Shown piece by piece: positions 8,753 through 17,408 of a DNA stretch of 64,000 bases. The translations under genes and the position numbers were made by a program. The notes below the pieces were generated by a model. That model was not told where the DNA came from. It ran no database searches and worked only from the letters and a program-made list of their open reading frames with translations. Positions within the stretch are counted from its first letter, which is position 1. Every line of letters starts with the position of its first letter. The stretch comes from Nitrosomonas marina (GTDB taxonomy: Bacteria; Pseudomonadota; Gammaproteobacteria; Burkholderiales; Nitrosomonadaceae), in NCBI RefSeq assembly GCF_900110145.1, contig NZ_FOCP01000001.1, positions 124,001 to 188,000 of the forward strand, given 5' to 3'.

Positions 8753-8784
8753 TGTGACAAATTGTCGCGCGACAATTTGTCGCA
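8753..8784. repeat. 32-bp near-perfect palindrome (possible operator)
   Basis: Two 11-base arms, GACAAATTGTC (8756-8766) and GACAATTTGTC (8771-8781), are exact reverse complements around a self-complementary GCGC. Pairing continues for three more bases on each side after one T/G mismatch. No T-tract follows, so a terminator is unlikely. Such a long twofold-symmetric site suits a dimeric regulator, but no regulator gene is next to it. Confidence 0.6.
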
Positions 8785-9349
8785 TGCGTGATTGGAATTG
8801 CAAGGACTTCATAATTGCTACAGGCAGATCTGCGGCAAGGCAGACATTGTATAATTACAACTGCTGTGGCAACAGCACATTCGATGGCTGAAAAACACTC
8901 TGCCGAGAAAAACACGCAAACAAACGCTGTCTTAATAGGGACTGTATTTTAAACTGTGCAACTGCCTGGTTAACATATCCCATCATGCGATCCGCTATTT
9001 TGATCATAAAAAGTTCAAAACTGATGCTCAATTTTTTTCTGCATCGCCCGGCTCTAAATGCTACCTGGATTGTTTAGGAGATAATTCTCAAGGCAAACTA
9101 ATTGGCTGAAAAAATTTGAATTTTCTAGATTACTTTTCGCATATCTTCTTGATATCCGAAGAGTGTAGAAATATTGTCCCGATGTGCGCTCTACGACCGG
9201 TTGAACTGCAGTTACTAATGCCTGTACAAAGATTTGACTTCCGCTTCTGCTTTCAGATTCATCTCAAAATGATCACGAATCACGCTTCAAGTATCGTGGC
9301 GCCATAATAATTACTCGCCTAACGATATCATTTAATATAGTGGATTAAT

Positions 9350-9425
9350 TGGCGCCCTGAGCACGAATCGAACGTGCGACCTACCCCTTAGGAGGGGGTT
9401 GCTCTATCCACTGAGCTACCAGGGC
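9350..9425 (-). tRNA. tRNA-Arg(CCU)
   Basis: The reverse complement folds as a complete 76-nt tRNA. The acceptor stem is GCCCTGG paired with TCAGGGC. The D arm has GCTC/GAGC, and the anticodon stem ACCCC/GGGGT encloses a CTCCTAA loop with anticodon CCT. The T arm is GCACG-TTCGATT-CGTGC, and the CCA end is encoded. The 3' end points towards the thiocarboxylate-type cluster. tRNA-Arg(CCU) genes are frequent integration sites for genomic islands. Confidence 0.97.
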
Positions 9426-9694
9426 GTAGTTTCAAGACCGTTATTTTACGCTACTCTGTCATATTATCATAAGCCGCTTATACACTCACAATCCCGTTAC
9501 CACCTAGCGACCAAACCCTAACCGACTGTTTATAAATATACTTTATTAAAAATAATTACAACACATTATGTATATCTATCACTACATTATTTTTGGTTAG
9601 CGACCATGGACTGCAACCACAACTTGAGATCATGCGCGTTACTCAGTATAGTTGCCGGATTTATTTTGAATTTCATAGAAAAAGAAACACATAA

Positions 9695-10651
<957 letters not shown>

Positions 10652-10671
10652 AATTTGCGATAAACAACGCG

Positions 10672-11244
10672 ATGTCCAAGAAAAAAGAAGCGGCCAATGC
10701 AATGAATGACGACATAACAGAGTTCTATGAAGCAATGAAACATGTCGTACCGCTGACCGCTTCTGACAGAACTATATTGGAATCAGAGAAACCGGCTCCC
10801 CATCCCCGAAAAAAAAATCCTTTTACGCTATACGACCCGGTATTTGAAACTGCTGACGCAAATGACGCCAATCTTCCAAAGATAAGCGCCGACGATGAAT
10901 GGTCTTATTCAGGACCGGGTGTTTCGCACCAGACATTACGCCGGCTGAAACGCGGTTACTGGCGCATTCGTGACAGTATCGACCTGCACGGGCTCACTCA
11001 AGACATCGCAAGACGACACATGACAGATTTTCTGAATACCGCGTTGCAAAAGCGTCTTCGCTGCGTAAAAGTCATCCATGGTAAAGGCCTCAGCTCGCAA
11101 GACGGCATTCCCGTTTTAAAATACAGCGTCGGCAGCTGGCTGGCACAGCATCCAGCTGTCCTGGCGTTTTGTCAGGCCAGTCCGGAAAATGGCGGCGGCG
11201 GTGCAGTTATGATTTTACTCAAAAGCAAAGAGCATAAACAATAA
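10672..11244 (+). CDS. Smr (MutS2 C-terminal-like) domain protein
   Basis: This 190-residue protein has a variable, charged N-terminus and an Smr domain from about residue 100. The domain shows the conserved D-L-H-G (I-D-L-H-G-L-T) and H-G-K-G (I-H-G-K-G-L-S-S) motifs. Smr domains are small nucleases or nucleic-acid-binding modules; YdaT/SmrA-type stand-alone proteins have this size in proteobacteria. The start could be ATG 10672 or ATG 10702 (M-N-D-D). It follows trxB closely on the same strand and converges with the DksA-like gene. The exact substrate is unknown. Confidence 0.9.
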   Translation: MSKKKEAANAMNDDITEFYEAMKHVVPLTASDRTILESEKPAPHPRKKNPFTLYDPVFETADANDANLPKISADDEWSYSGPGVSHQTLRRLKRGYWRIRDSIDLHGLTQDIARRHMTDFLNTALQKRLRCVKVIHGKGLSSQDGIPVLKYSVGSWLAQHPAVLAFCQASPENGGGGAVMILLKSKEHKQ

Positions 11245-11260
11245 ACACGCCAGAGTACCG

Positions 11261-11632
11261 CTATAACGATGGATTTGACTCGTGCGGATATAATTTCTCA
11301 TATTTTCGCTGACACGCTATACAGCGCTGAGCGGAAGGATTGGCAATAAGCCGCTCAAAGCCGATTTCTTCACCGCAATCAACACAGTCACCAAATTCCA
11401 GCTCCATCAGATATTTCTCTGACATTTCAAGCTCCCGCATTTCGTTAATCTGCTTGTCAACCAGTGCAGTATCTACGTCAGCCAGGATATTATTGATATC
11501 ATCCGCCTGCCTGATATCAAATTCTTCGCCGCTTTGCACGAGCTCATTGCGAATTTCTTTCTGCAATTCGAGGTAGCGTTTATGTAACGCGGATTTGATT
11601 TGAGCCAGTTGTTCTTCTGTAAAATTTGCCAT
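11261..11632 (-). CDS. DksA/TraR-family C4 zinc-finger protein
   Basis: The 123-residue protein has an N-terminal coiled-coil region and a C-terminal zinc finger C-V-D-C-G followed by C-I-A-C-Q-R-K-Y-E. This four-Cys finger is typical of the DksA/TraR family, which binds the RNA polymerase secondary channel. It is shorter than classical DksA (about 150 residues), so it may be a DksA-like paralogue. D-D-I-N-N at the coiled-coil tip partly resembles the D-x-x-D-x-A tip motif of DksA. ATG 11632 has GGAG-like sequence upstream. It stands alone, between convergent Smr and the peroxiredoxin gene. Confidence 0.9.
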   Translation of the reverse strand: MANFTEEQLAQIKSALHKRYLELQKEIRNELVQSGEEFDIRQADDINNILADVDTALVDKQINEMRELEMSEKYLMELEFGDCVDCGEEIGFERLIANPSAQRCIACQRKYEKLYPHESNPSL

Positions 11633-11772
11633 AATATTCTCTCCTGCCCGGGATATAACGTCCTATTTAATCAGCGCAATCAGCGATTGCTGATCACAAT
11701 CAACGTAACGCATTATCCTATATGCTCAGCGAACACAAGACCTTCGGGCTTGCGGTACGCATCCAAAACCAT

Positions 11773-12330
11773 TCATGCCTCAACATGGGTCAAATGTTTC
11801 AGACGCTTCAAATCTGAAACAATCTCACCTGCGTTTTGCGACGCCTGTGCTGACCAGTAAACCTTGACTATGTTGCCAAGCGGATCAATCAGAAAAGTAT
11901 TGCGTTTAGCGAATTTTACTATACCCACATTCAAAAGCGAGCAGTAACGTGCGGCCGTTTCAGCAGTCGTGTCAGCCAGTAACGCAAAAGTCAAACCGAA
12001 CTTGCCTGCGAAACGATCATGGCTGCTGACTGTGTCAACGCTTACACCGACCACTTCGGCATCGAGTGTCTTCAGTTTTTCAAAATTGTCGCGAAAAGCG
12101 CACGCCTGACGCGTGCATCCCGGCGTGTCATCCTTGGGATAAAAATACAATACCAGCCATTTACCTCTGAAATCACCCAGACGTTGTGTATTACCATGCT
12201 GATCCGTCAGTTCAAAGTCAGGTGCAGCCTGGCCAAGTTTAAGCGACTCGCATTTATTTGCAAGTTTGAGTAGCCAACCTGCCAGTCCCAGTAATGCCAA
12301 TAAAATTACAACAATCAACCATTCCATCAA
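11773..12330 (-). CDS. membrane-anchored Bcp-type peroxiredoxin
   Basis: This 185-residue protein begins with one hydrophobic segment (about residues 3-22), followed by an AhpC/TSA domain. The motif P-G-C-T-R-Q-A-C-A-F-R-D supplies the peroxidatic Cys and, five residues later, the resolving Cys, as in BCP-type atypical 2-Cys peroxiredoxins. It would reduce organic hydroperoxides and H2O2 with thioredoxin. The N-terminal anchor suggests membrane attachment, and the side of the membrane is not certain. It is transcribed alone, towards the DksA-like gene. Confidence 0.92.
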   Translation of the reverse strand: MMEWLIVVILLALLGLAGWLLKLANKCESLKLGQAAPDFELTDQHGNTQRLGDFRGKWLVLYFYPKDDTPGCTRQACAFRDNFEKLKTLDAEVVGVSVDTVSSHDRFAGKFGLTFALLADTTAETAARYCSLLNVGIVKFAKRNTFLIDPLGNIVKVYWSAQASQNAGEIVSDLKRLKHLTHVEA

Positions 12331-12523
12331 ACGCCGCTCCGTCTATTGATAACAGATTGTTAACCCAAACCATAACGCTTATCATAGGCCAATTCACACC
12401 GGGATGCCAGATACGAAAAAAATGCGGACAGGCTTCCCTTCTACCAGATACAGACTCTATTTTATATAATTACAGGCTGAGAATACTGACTATTCAAGCA
12501 CTATTATTCATCGGTTAAATATC

Positions 12524-14107
12524 ATGATTTATACTCAGAAAAAACCTGCACTGCTTATCATGGGCTTGTTAATGCTTGCCATTTGGTTTGGTGCGGACAC
12601 AGGGTTATTAAACCCGGTACTGACGTACCTATCATCGGGAAAACCCTATAAATATCTGAACGAAATTAGCTCTCTGCCACTTTATTTTGGCGTCGTGGCC
12701 GTCGTCACGGGATGCTGGCATTGGCTGGGTCCACATCAAGAAGGTCAACTGGATTATTATTCCTCCACGATTGCGGGCGGCATGCTTATTCTGCTCATAA
12801 CCATGTTGATACGCTGGTTCATCGCACCGCAAATCGAGGTTGTCAGCGTGGATTTTGGCTTAATCGGCAACACCGGAAAATATATTCACGAATTGCTCGG
12901 CCTTAACTACGTCGTCCTTGGCATTGTCGCTGGCATTATTATCGCCAACGTTTTCAAAGTGCCGGATTGGGCCAGGAACGGCGTTCGCCTGTCCCGGCTG
13001 GGGCTCAAAACAGGTGTCATTCTGCTCGGCGCCCTCTACAGCGCAGCCGAACTGAAAAATCTGGGAGGCCTGTCTATTATCATGATAGGTTTTTTTGTGC
13101 TGGGCTCGGTAGGTATCGTGCTATGGATAGGCTCGCGACGCAACATTTCCAATTCAATGGGCGGCGTGCTGTCAGCCGGCATGGGTGTTTGCGGGGTATC
13201 AGCCACTGTAGCAGTCGCTCCCGTCGTTCAGGCAAAGCCTGTTGAAATTGCCTATACGATTGGCACCATCTTATTGTGGGGCGTAGGCTGCATGTTTGCT
13301 TTTCCCATTATTGGCCACTTGCTGGACATGAGTCATGTACAGTTTGGTGCATGGGCTGGCACGGGCATTTTGAATTCGGCACAGGTCGCGGGTGCGGCGC
13401 TGGCTTTCCAGCCCGACGGTATAGAGACGCTGATGGTGGCTGAAATTTTCAATATCACTCGCGTCCTGATCCTACCGGTTATCGTGCTCTGGCTGGCCAT
13501 CTGGTACGTCAAAAGAGAAGGCACAACCTCATCCGGAATTAACGTTGGTCACGTTATCATTACAAAATTTCCTGTGTTTGTACTGGGTTTTATCCTTATG
13601 TTTGCATTATCCACAACAGGAATGTTTGCGCCGGCCAGCCATTACCAGGGTAAATATTTCGGCAATACGCCAGCACAGGGATTCAAACAGGAGAACCTGT
13701 TAAATTCCGAACAGACCGAGCAATTGCATGCTGAAATAATTGGTATCGACAAAAATGAGCACCGCGTTGCAGTAAGCCGCTTGATCGAAAATGGAAAAAT
13801 CATGACGATTGAAGATGATAATGCCATTCGCAGCATTATCAAAACCGGCACTTTGTCCGATGAAGCCATTGCCATTCTTAGCGCCGCACATGATGCGGTA
13901 CGACACACCGCCAGGAAAATCGAGGCATTCCGTCAATGGATTACCTGGCTGTTTGCATTTGGATTGGTCGGCCTCGGTATGCAGATCACGGTCAGCTCAA
14001 TGAAGCAGGCGGGCGGAGAACCAGCGATTATCGGTGGCATTGTCGGTTTTATCAAAGCGGCCTTGTCGCTGATTGTGGTCGTCCTGCTCATTGGTGAAAC
14101 CGTATAA
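12524..14107 (+). CDS. long YeiH-family transporter (putative sulfate exporter family)
   Basis: The 527-residue integral membrane protein carries the YeiH/UPF0324 core. Signatures include G-L-K-T-G-V-I-L-L-G-A, G-V-C-G-V-S-A-T-V-A-V-A-P-V and G-T-G-I-L-N-S-A-Q-V-A-G-A. It exceeds the usual ~340 residues through two extra N-terminal membrane segments. A polar insert (about residues 375-465) precedes the last two helices. The family is annotated as sulfate or sulfonate exporters with little biochemical proof. A 43-residue membrane protein gene follows 26 bp downstream and could be a partner. ATG 12524 is used. Confidence 0.85.
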   Translation: MIYTQKKPALLIMGLLMLAIWFGADTGLLNPVLTYLSSGKPYKYLNEISSLPLYFGVVAVVTGCWHWLGPHQEGQLDYYSSTIAGGMLILLITMLIRWFIAPQIEVVSVDFGLIGNTGKYIHELLGLNYVVLGIVAGIIIANVFKVPDWARNGVRLSRLGLKTGVILLGALYSAAELKNLGGLSIIMIGFFVLGSVGIVLWIGSRRNISNSMGGVLSAGMGVCGVSATVAVAPVVQAKPVEIAYTIGTILLWGVGCMFAFPIIGHLLDMSHVQFGAWAGTGILNSAQVAGAALAFQPDGIETLMVAEIFNITRVLILPVIVLWLAIWYVKREGTTSSGINVGHVIITKFPVFVLGFILMFALSTTGMFAPASHYQGKYFGNTPAQGFKQENLLNSEQTEQLHAEIIGIDKNEHRVAVSRLIENGKIMTIEDDNAIRSIIKTGTLSDEAIAILSAAHDAVRHTARKIEAFRQWITWLFAFGLVGLGMQITVSSMKQAGGEPAIIGGIVGFIKAALSLIVVVLLIGETV

Positions 14108-14133
14108 AATACAATTAATCACGGAGATGTTTT

Positions 14134-14265
14134 ATGCAGAACAAAGAGATTAAAACTTTTGAACGAGGTTCAGCATTGTCGATTTTCAGCAGCGATCGTA
14201 AAGAGGATGTGATAGCCCTTATTCTGGCTTTTATTCTGGCCATGGCGATTTACTTCATCTATTAG
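14134..14265 (+). CDS. 43-residue single-span membrane microprotein
   Basis: A short open frame with GGAG eight bases before its ATG encodes a polar N-terminus (M-Q-N-K-E-I-K-T-F-E). One hydrophobic helix follows (about residues 26-42, V-I-A-L-I-L-A-F-I-L). It starts 26 bp after the YeiH-type gene and is followed by a terminator-like hairpin, so the two probably form one transcript. I do not recognise a named family. Its position suggests a small accessory subunit of the transporter, which is inference. Confidence 0.7.
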   Translation: MQNKEIKTFERGSALSIFSSDRKEDVIALILAFILAMAIYFIY

Positions 14266-14289
14266 GCAGCCGTCGATTGCCTGCTTTTT
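14264..14289 (+). terminator. possible rho-independent terminator
   Basis: AGGCA (14264-14268) can pair with TGCCT (14278-14282), and a CTTTTTC tract follows within three bases. The stem is short, so confidence is modest. It would end the YeiH-microprotein transcript. Confidence 0.4.
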
Positions 14290-14320
14290 CATTCTAAGAC
14301 TTTAAAACTTTCCTAACGCG

Positions 14321-14791
14321 ATGCTGTTCAGACATATTCTGCTTGCAAGCCACGGCACTCTGGGTGCCATTGCGGCTGAAGACACGGCTTTGCAGATTTG
14401 CGCTGACAACGGAATGATCGATCACCTGATCGTAGTACCCGAATTCTGGCAAGGGATGACCGGCGATGACTGGCTCAATAACGGTGTTACCCGGGATCAG
14501 TTCCGAAACTATCTGCAAGCCGAATTGGGCAGGGAAGTCGACCAGCAATGCGAACGACTGCACCGCAAGATTTCGGCATCCGCCTGCACATACAGCAGCC
14601 TGATTCAGTTTGGCAGACCCGATCAGGCCTTGTTGCAATGCACGAAAAAGCAGACATACGATCTGGTTGTCCTTGGGTCGCCACGACCACGACGCATGTC
14701 TGATTTGATGGCGTTACGATCCAAAATGCTGACCAAACAGCTCATGACTGCCATGCAGACAGCAATGCTGATCGCACCCCACCCAAAATAA
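14321..14791 (+). CDS. universal stress protein (UspA family)
   Basis: This 156-residue protein starts with F-R-H-I-L-L-A-S-H-G-T, the first strand of UspA folds. Near the C-terminus it has D-L-V-V-L-G-S-P-R, corresponding to the family's L-I-V-x-G-S nucleotide-loop region, and ends with a typical last strand (A-M-L-I-A-P). The classical ATP motif G-x2-G-x9-G-S/T is not clear, so it may not bind ATP. It lies on the plus strand after the YeiH unit and before a membrane-tethered hypothetical gene. It may act with them in stress physiology; direct evidence is absent. Confidence 0.75.
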   Translation: MLFRHILLASHGTLGAIAAEDTALQICADNGMIDHLIVVPEFWQGMTGDDWLNNGVTRDQFRNYLQAELGREVDQQCERLHRKISASACTYSSLIQFGRPDQALLQCTKKQTYDLVVLGSPRPRRMSDLMALRSKMLTKQLMTAMQTAMLIAPHPK

Positions 14792-14806
14792 CACTGCAAA
14801 AGCACC

Positions 14807-15472
14807 GTGATATCACAGCGCGAGAATGAAAAATTATCCACATTACACAGACCAAGCAGCTGTCAGGATGCTGCATGGGCTATTTTACACACGCCACTGG
14901 AAGCCGCTGAGCTTACACTGTTCTGTCACGATATCGAACGTTTATTTCGTATCAACCCGATGATCAATTTCAGCACATGGCATAAGACCGGTCTCAATCG
15001 CTACCATTGCACAGGCCAAAACATCAGCCAACAACCGCCATTCAATTTTGAACTGACATTTACTGTCAGGCACTTACCCGATGGTGTCCAGATCGACTAC
15101 GAACAAGGCTTAAAAACCCGAACAACATTTGTTATTGAACCAGTATCACCTCCTCAGGGGAGTCAGCATCCCGGTCAAACAAAACTGACAATTACCGATT
15201 TTTATGACGGCATGTCCGAAGATGAACGCAAACAATGTTTGCACCTTGTAGACAAAAGCATCACCGCCTGGGCTGGCGATTTACAGCAGTATCTGATCAA
15301 CTGGAACAAATGGTCGCGTTATCGGTTGTGGCGCACCTACATGCAGTATGTCTGGCAGCCAATGAGGCCCATGGGTCGACGCATCGTCGCCATCCTGATA
15401 TGGTTGACCGTTTTCGAAATGATTTTGATTTTACTGGGTGCAGCGGTATATTATCTGGAAAATAGTCAATGA
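14807..15472 (+). CDS. hypothetical protein, SRPBCC-like domain with C-terminal membrane anchor
   Basis: The 221-residue protein begins at GTG 14807, since the nearby ATG is out of frame. A soluble domain (about 20-180) alternates beta strands and ends with a long amphipathic helix. The pattern resembles START/SRPBCC ligand-binding folds (L-E-A-A-E-L-T-L-F-C-H-D-I-E-R-L-F near the N-terminus). One strong hydrophobic segment (about 195-215) closes the protein. I do not recognise a specific family. It lies 15 bp after the stress-protein gene and before a small cysteine-containing protein, suggesting one operon. Confidence 0.6.
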   Translation: MISQRENEKLSTLHRPSSCQDAAWAILHTPLEAAELTLFCHDIERLFRINPMINFSTWHKTGLNRYHCTGQNISQQPPFNFELTFTVRHLPDGVQIDYEQGLKTRTTFVIEPVSPPQGSQHPGQTKLTITDFYDGMSEDERKQCLHLVDKSITAWAGDLQQYLINWNKWSRYRLWRTYMQYVWQPMRPMGRRIVAILIWLTVFEMILILLGAAVYYLENSQ

Positions 15473-15499
15473 CAATATTTAACGTAACGAGGATGAATC

Positions 15500-15670
15500 A
15501 TGAATGAAGAACTTAAACCGATCGACCCGGAAATGGTTGCCTGCGAAGTGTGTTTAAAAGAAATTCCATTATCCGAAGCTAAAAGCAGCGAAGCCAGTGA
15601 CTACGTTCTGCATTATTGCAGCCTGGAATGTTACGCGAAATGGAAAGAGCAACCCAAAGACAAAGAATAA
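15500..15670 (+). CDS. 56-residue cysteine-motif protein (DUF3330-like)
   Basis: The gene starts at ATG 15500 (the ATG at 15493 runs into a stop after four codons), with GAGGA just upstream. The protein contains V-A-C-E-V-C-L-K-E-I-P and then Y-C-S-L-E-C-Y-A-K-W. These two Cys pairs probably form a treble-clef-like zinc site. The pattern resembles the small DUF3330 and MYM/TRASH-type metal-binding proteins. It is the last plus-strand gene before a convergent pair. Function is unknown. Confidence 0.75.
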   Translation: MNEELKPIDPEMVACEVCLKEIPLSEAKSSEASDYVLHYCSLECYAKWKEQPKDKE

Positions 15671-15697
15671 TAATATCAATGCTTCCCTTGCGTTCAT

Positions 15698-16099
15698 TCA
15701 CTCCGACTGCTGCCGCTGCAGTTGATTGATCTGTTCCATCAACAACTGCCGTTCTTCCTCCAATGCCCTGAAACGCGCATATAACCTGTCAAGATCTACT
15801 GTGTATTTTTCAATACGGTCTTTTCTGTCCTGCTGTTGCTGCTGCGCCTCTTCATATTTTGGTGCAGGTCCGCTTTTTATGTTGACTTCCGGATATTCCG
15901 CCAGTTGCGAACCCAGCATTTCATGTCGACGTAACTCCTGAATCATAAGAAATTGTTGATGAGCAGCCTGCGCATCCTGCTGGACGCGCATCAACGCCCG
16001 TTCCAGTTCTGAAATCTGCTGTTCCTTTTCAGTCCGGCCATCAAGGGGAAATGCCAGCAACACTAGCAACATCATTACCATGCTTGATTTCAAAACCAC
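15698..16099 (-). CDS. exported coiled-coil hypothetical protein
   Basis: The 133-residue protein has a cleavable-looking signal peptide (residues 1-22, M-V-M-M-L-L-V-L-L-A-F-P). Two long Glu/Gln-rich heptad-like helices follow at about 25-65 and 85-132, with a run of five Gln between them. No enzyme motif is visible. Proteins like this act as periplasmic scaffolds or linkers, but none can be named. The gene is 14 bp downstream of the thiolase gene on the same strand. Small size and low complexity make its role uncertain. Confidence 0.65.
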   Translation of the reverse strand: MVLKSSMVMMLLVLLAFPLDGRTEKEQQISELERALMRVQQDAQAAHQQFLMIQELRRHEMLGSQLAEYPEVNIKSGPAPKYEEAQQQQQDRKDRIEKYTVDLDRLYARFRALEEERQLLMEQINQLQRQQSE

Positions 16100-16113
16100 A
16101 CCTCCTTTGTGCG

Positions 16114-17292
16114 TTATAACCGTTCAAACACTGCCGCAATACCCTGTCCTCCGCCTATGCACAGCGTTACGAGCGCGAATCGTCCGCCTGTGCGGTGCAG
16201 TTCATAGATCGCTTTAATCGTCAGTATTGCGCCGGTAGCGCCGATGGGATGCCCGAGCGCGACCGCACCACCGTTGGGATTGGTTTTCATCGGGTCGAAG
16301 TGCAACTCTTTTGCCACTGCGCAGGCTTGTACTGCAAATGCTTCGTTAGATTCTATAATATCGATAGCGTTCATCTTCAAATGAGCGCGCTCAAGCGCCT
16401 GCTGTACCGCCAGAACCGGCCCGATACCCATATAACGCGGGTCTACACCGGCATGCCCATAAGACACCAGACGTGCAATAGGCTTCAAATTACGTTTTTC
16501 GGCTGTTCTCCCTTCCATTAAAACAACCGCGGCCGCGCTGTCATTGATGCCGGATGCATTACCCGCCGTCACCGTGCCATCTTCGCAAAAAACCGGTTTG
16601 AGTTTCGCCATGGCCTCCAAGTCAACAGCTTCACGCGGATGTTCGTCCGTATCAAACATAGTGACGCCAGTACGCGTTTTTATTTCGACCGGCAGAATCT
16701 GCTCCTTAAAATATCCCTGACGAATTGCATGAATAGCACGTCGATGACTCTCAACCGCATAGACATCCTGCATTTCACGGCTGATTTGCCATTTGCGCGC
16801 AATGTTTTCTGCAGTAATGCCCATGTGCACATGATCAAACGGATCCGTGAGCGCGCCAACCATCATATCGACTGCACCAGTGTCCCGCATCCGCTGGCCC
16901 CAGCGCAATGCGGGCAATAAATATCCGCCACGGCTCATTGATTCCGCACCGCCAGCGATTGCGGCATCGGTATCATTAAGTGTAATTGCCTGGCTTGCAG
17001 AAATAATGGCCTGCAGGCCGCTGCCGCATACGCGATTGACGGTTAATGCTGCTGTTCGCTGTGGCAGCCCGCCATTGATACAGGCCACCCGCGCCAGATA
17101 CATGTCCCGCGTTTCACTGTGAATCACATGACCGAAAACGCCATGACCAATTGTTTCGGGATCGACCGCAGCCCTGTTTACCGCTTCCCTGACAACCTGT
17201 GCGGCCAGATCAGCCGGTGCAACACCCTTGAGTGCACCGCCATAATCGCCAATCGCAGTCCGCACACCGCTCAGTACATACACTTCTCGCAT
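16114..17292 (-). CDS. acetyl-CoA acetyltransferase (beta-ketothiolase)
   Basis: This 392-residue protein matches the length of biosynthetic thiolases. It shows the acyl-accepting cysteine in V-N-R-V-C-G-S-G-L-Q-A near residue 90. The histidine is in A-L-G-H-P-I-G-A-T-G near 350, and the second cysteine in T-L-C-I-G-G-G-Q-G near the end. It condenses two acetyl-CoA to acetoacetyl-CoA, or runs in reverse, feeding polyhydroxybutyrate or isoprenoid-related pools. No PHA synthase or reductase is adjacent, so the pathway is not settled. The coiled-coil gene follows. Confidence 0.93.
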   Translation of the reverse strand: MREVYVLSGVRTAIGDYGGALKGVAPADLAAQVVREAVNRAAVDPETIGHGVFGHVIHSETRDMYLARVACINGGLPQRTAALTVNRVCGSGLQAIISASQAITLNDTDAAIAGGAESMSRGGYLLPALRWGQRMRDTGAVDMMVGALTDPFDHVHMGITAENIARKWQISREMQDVYAVESHRRAIHAIRQGYFKEQILPVEIKTRTGVTMFDTDEHPREAVDLEAMAKLKPVFCEDGTVTAGNASGINDSAAAVVLMEGRTAEKRNLKPIARLVSYGHAGVDPRYMGIGPVLAVQQALERAHLKMNAIDIIESNEAFAVQACAVAKELHFDPMKTNPNGGAVALGHPIGATGAILTIKAIYELHRTGGRFALVTLCIGGGQGIAAVFERL

Positions 17293-17408
17293 GAAAATCC
17301 CTTTATTGTATTTACACGGTGTTTATGGGTATTTCAGCCGATACCCGGCAGTACGACTTTCCCCATCAATTCATTTAATCACAAAACCGACATCAAGCTC
17401 GATCTGTT

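Larger units (their letters stand above)
8377..9349. other. long AT-rich intergenic region upstream of the cluster
   Basis: About 970 bp lie between the MoeZ-type gene and the tRNA. It contains a Fur-box match near 8485 and a large palindrome at 8753-8784. The short open frames here show no codon bias or homology I recognise, and two of them merely cross the palindrome. No integrase or transposase is legible, although this is where a decayed island end would be expected. Confidence 0.6.

Noticed and set aside
8637-8915. Open frames on both strands with similar T-N-C-R-A-T-I-C peptides
   Set aside because: The similarity arises because both frames read through the palindrome at 8753-8784; no ribosome binding site or known motif supports either.
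8930-9060. Possible insertion-sequence end (GGGACTGTATTTT-like start)
   Set aside because: It resembles some IS ends by eye, but no partner inverted repeat or transposase remnant was found in the window.
9501-9605. Repeated TAGCGACCA before trxB
   Set aside because: Only two short copies with unequal surroundings; likely chance.
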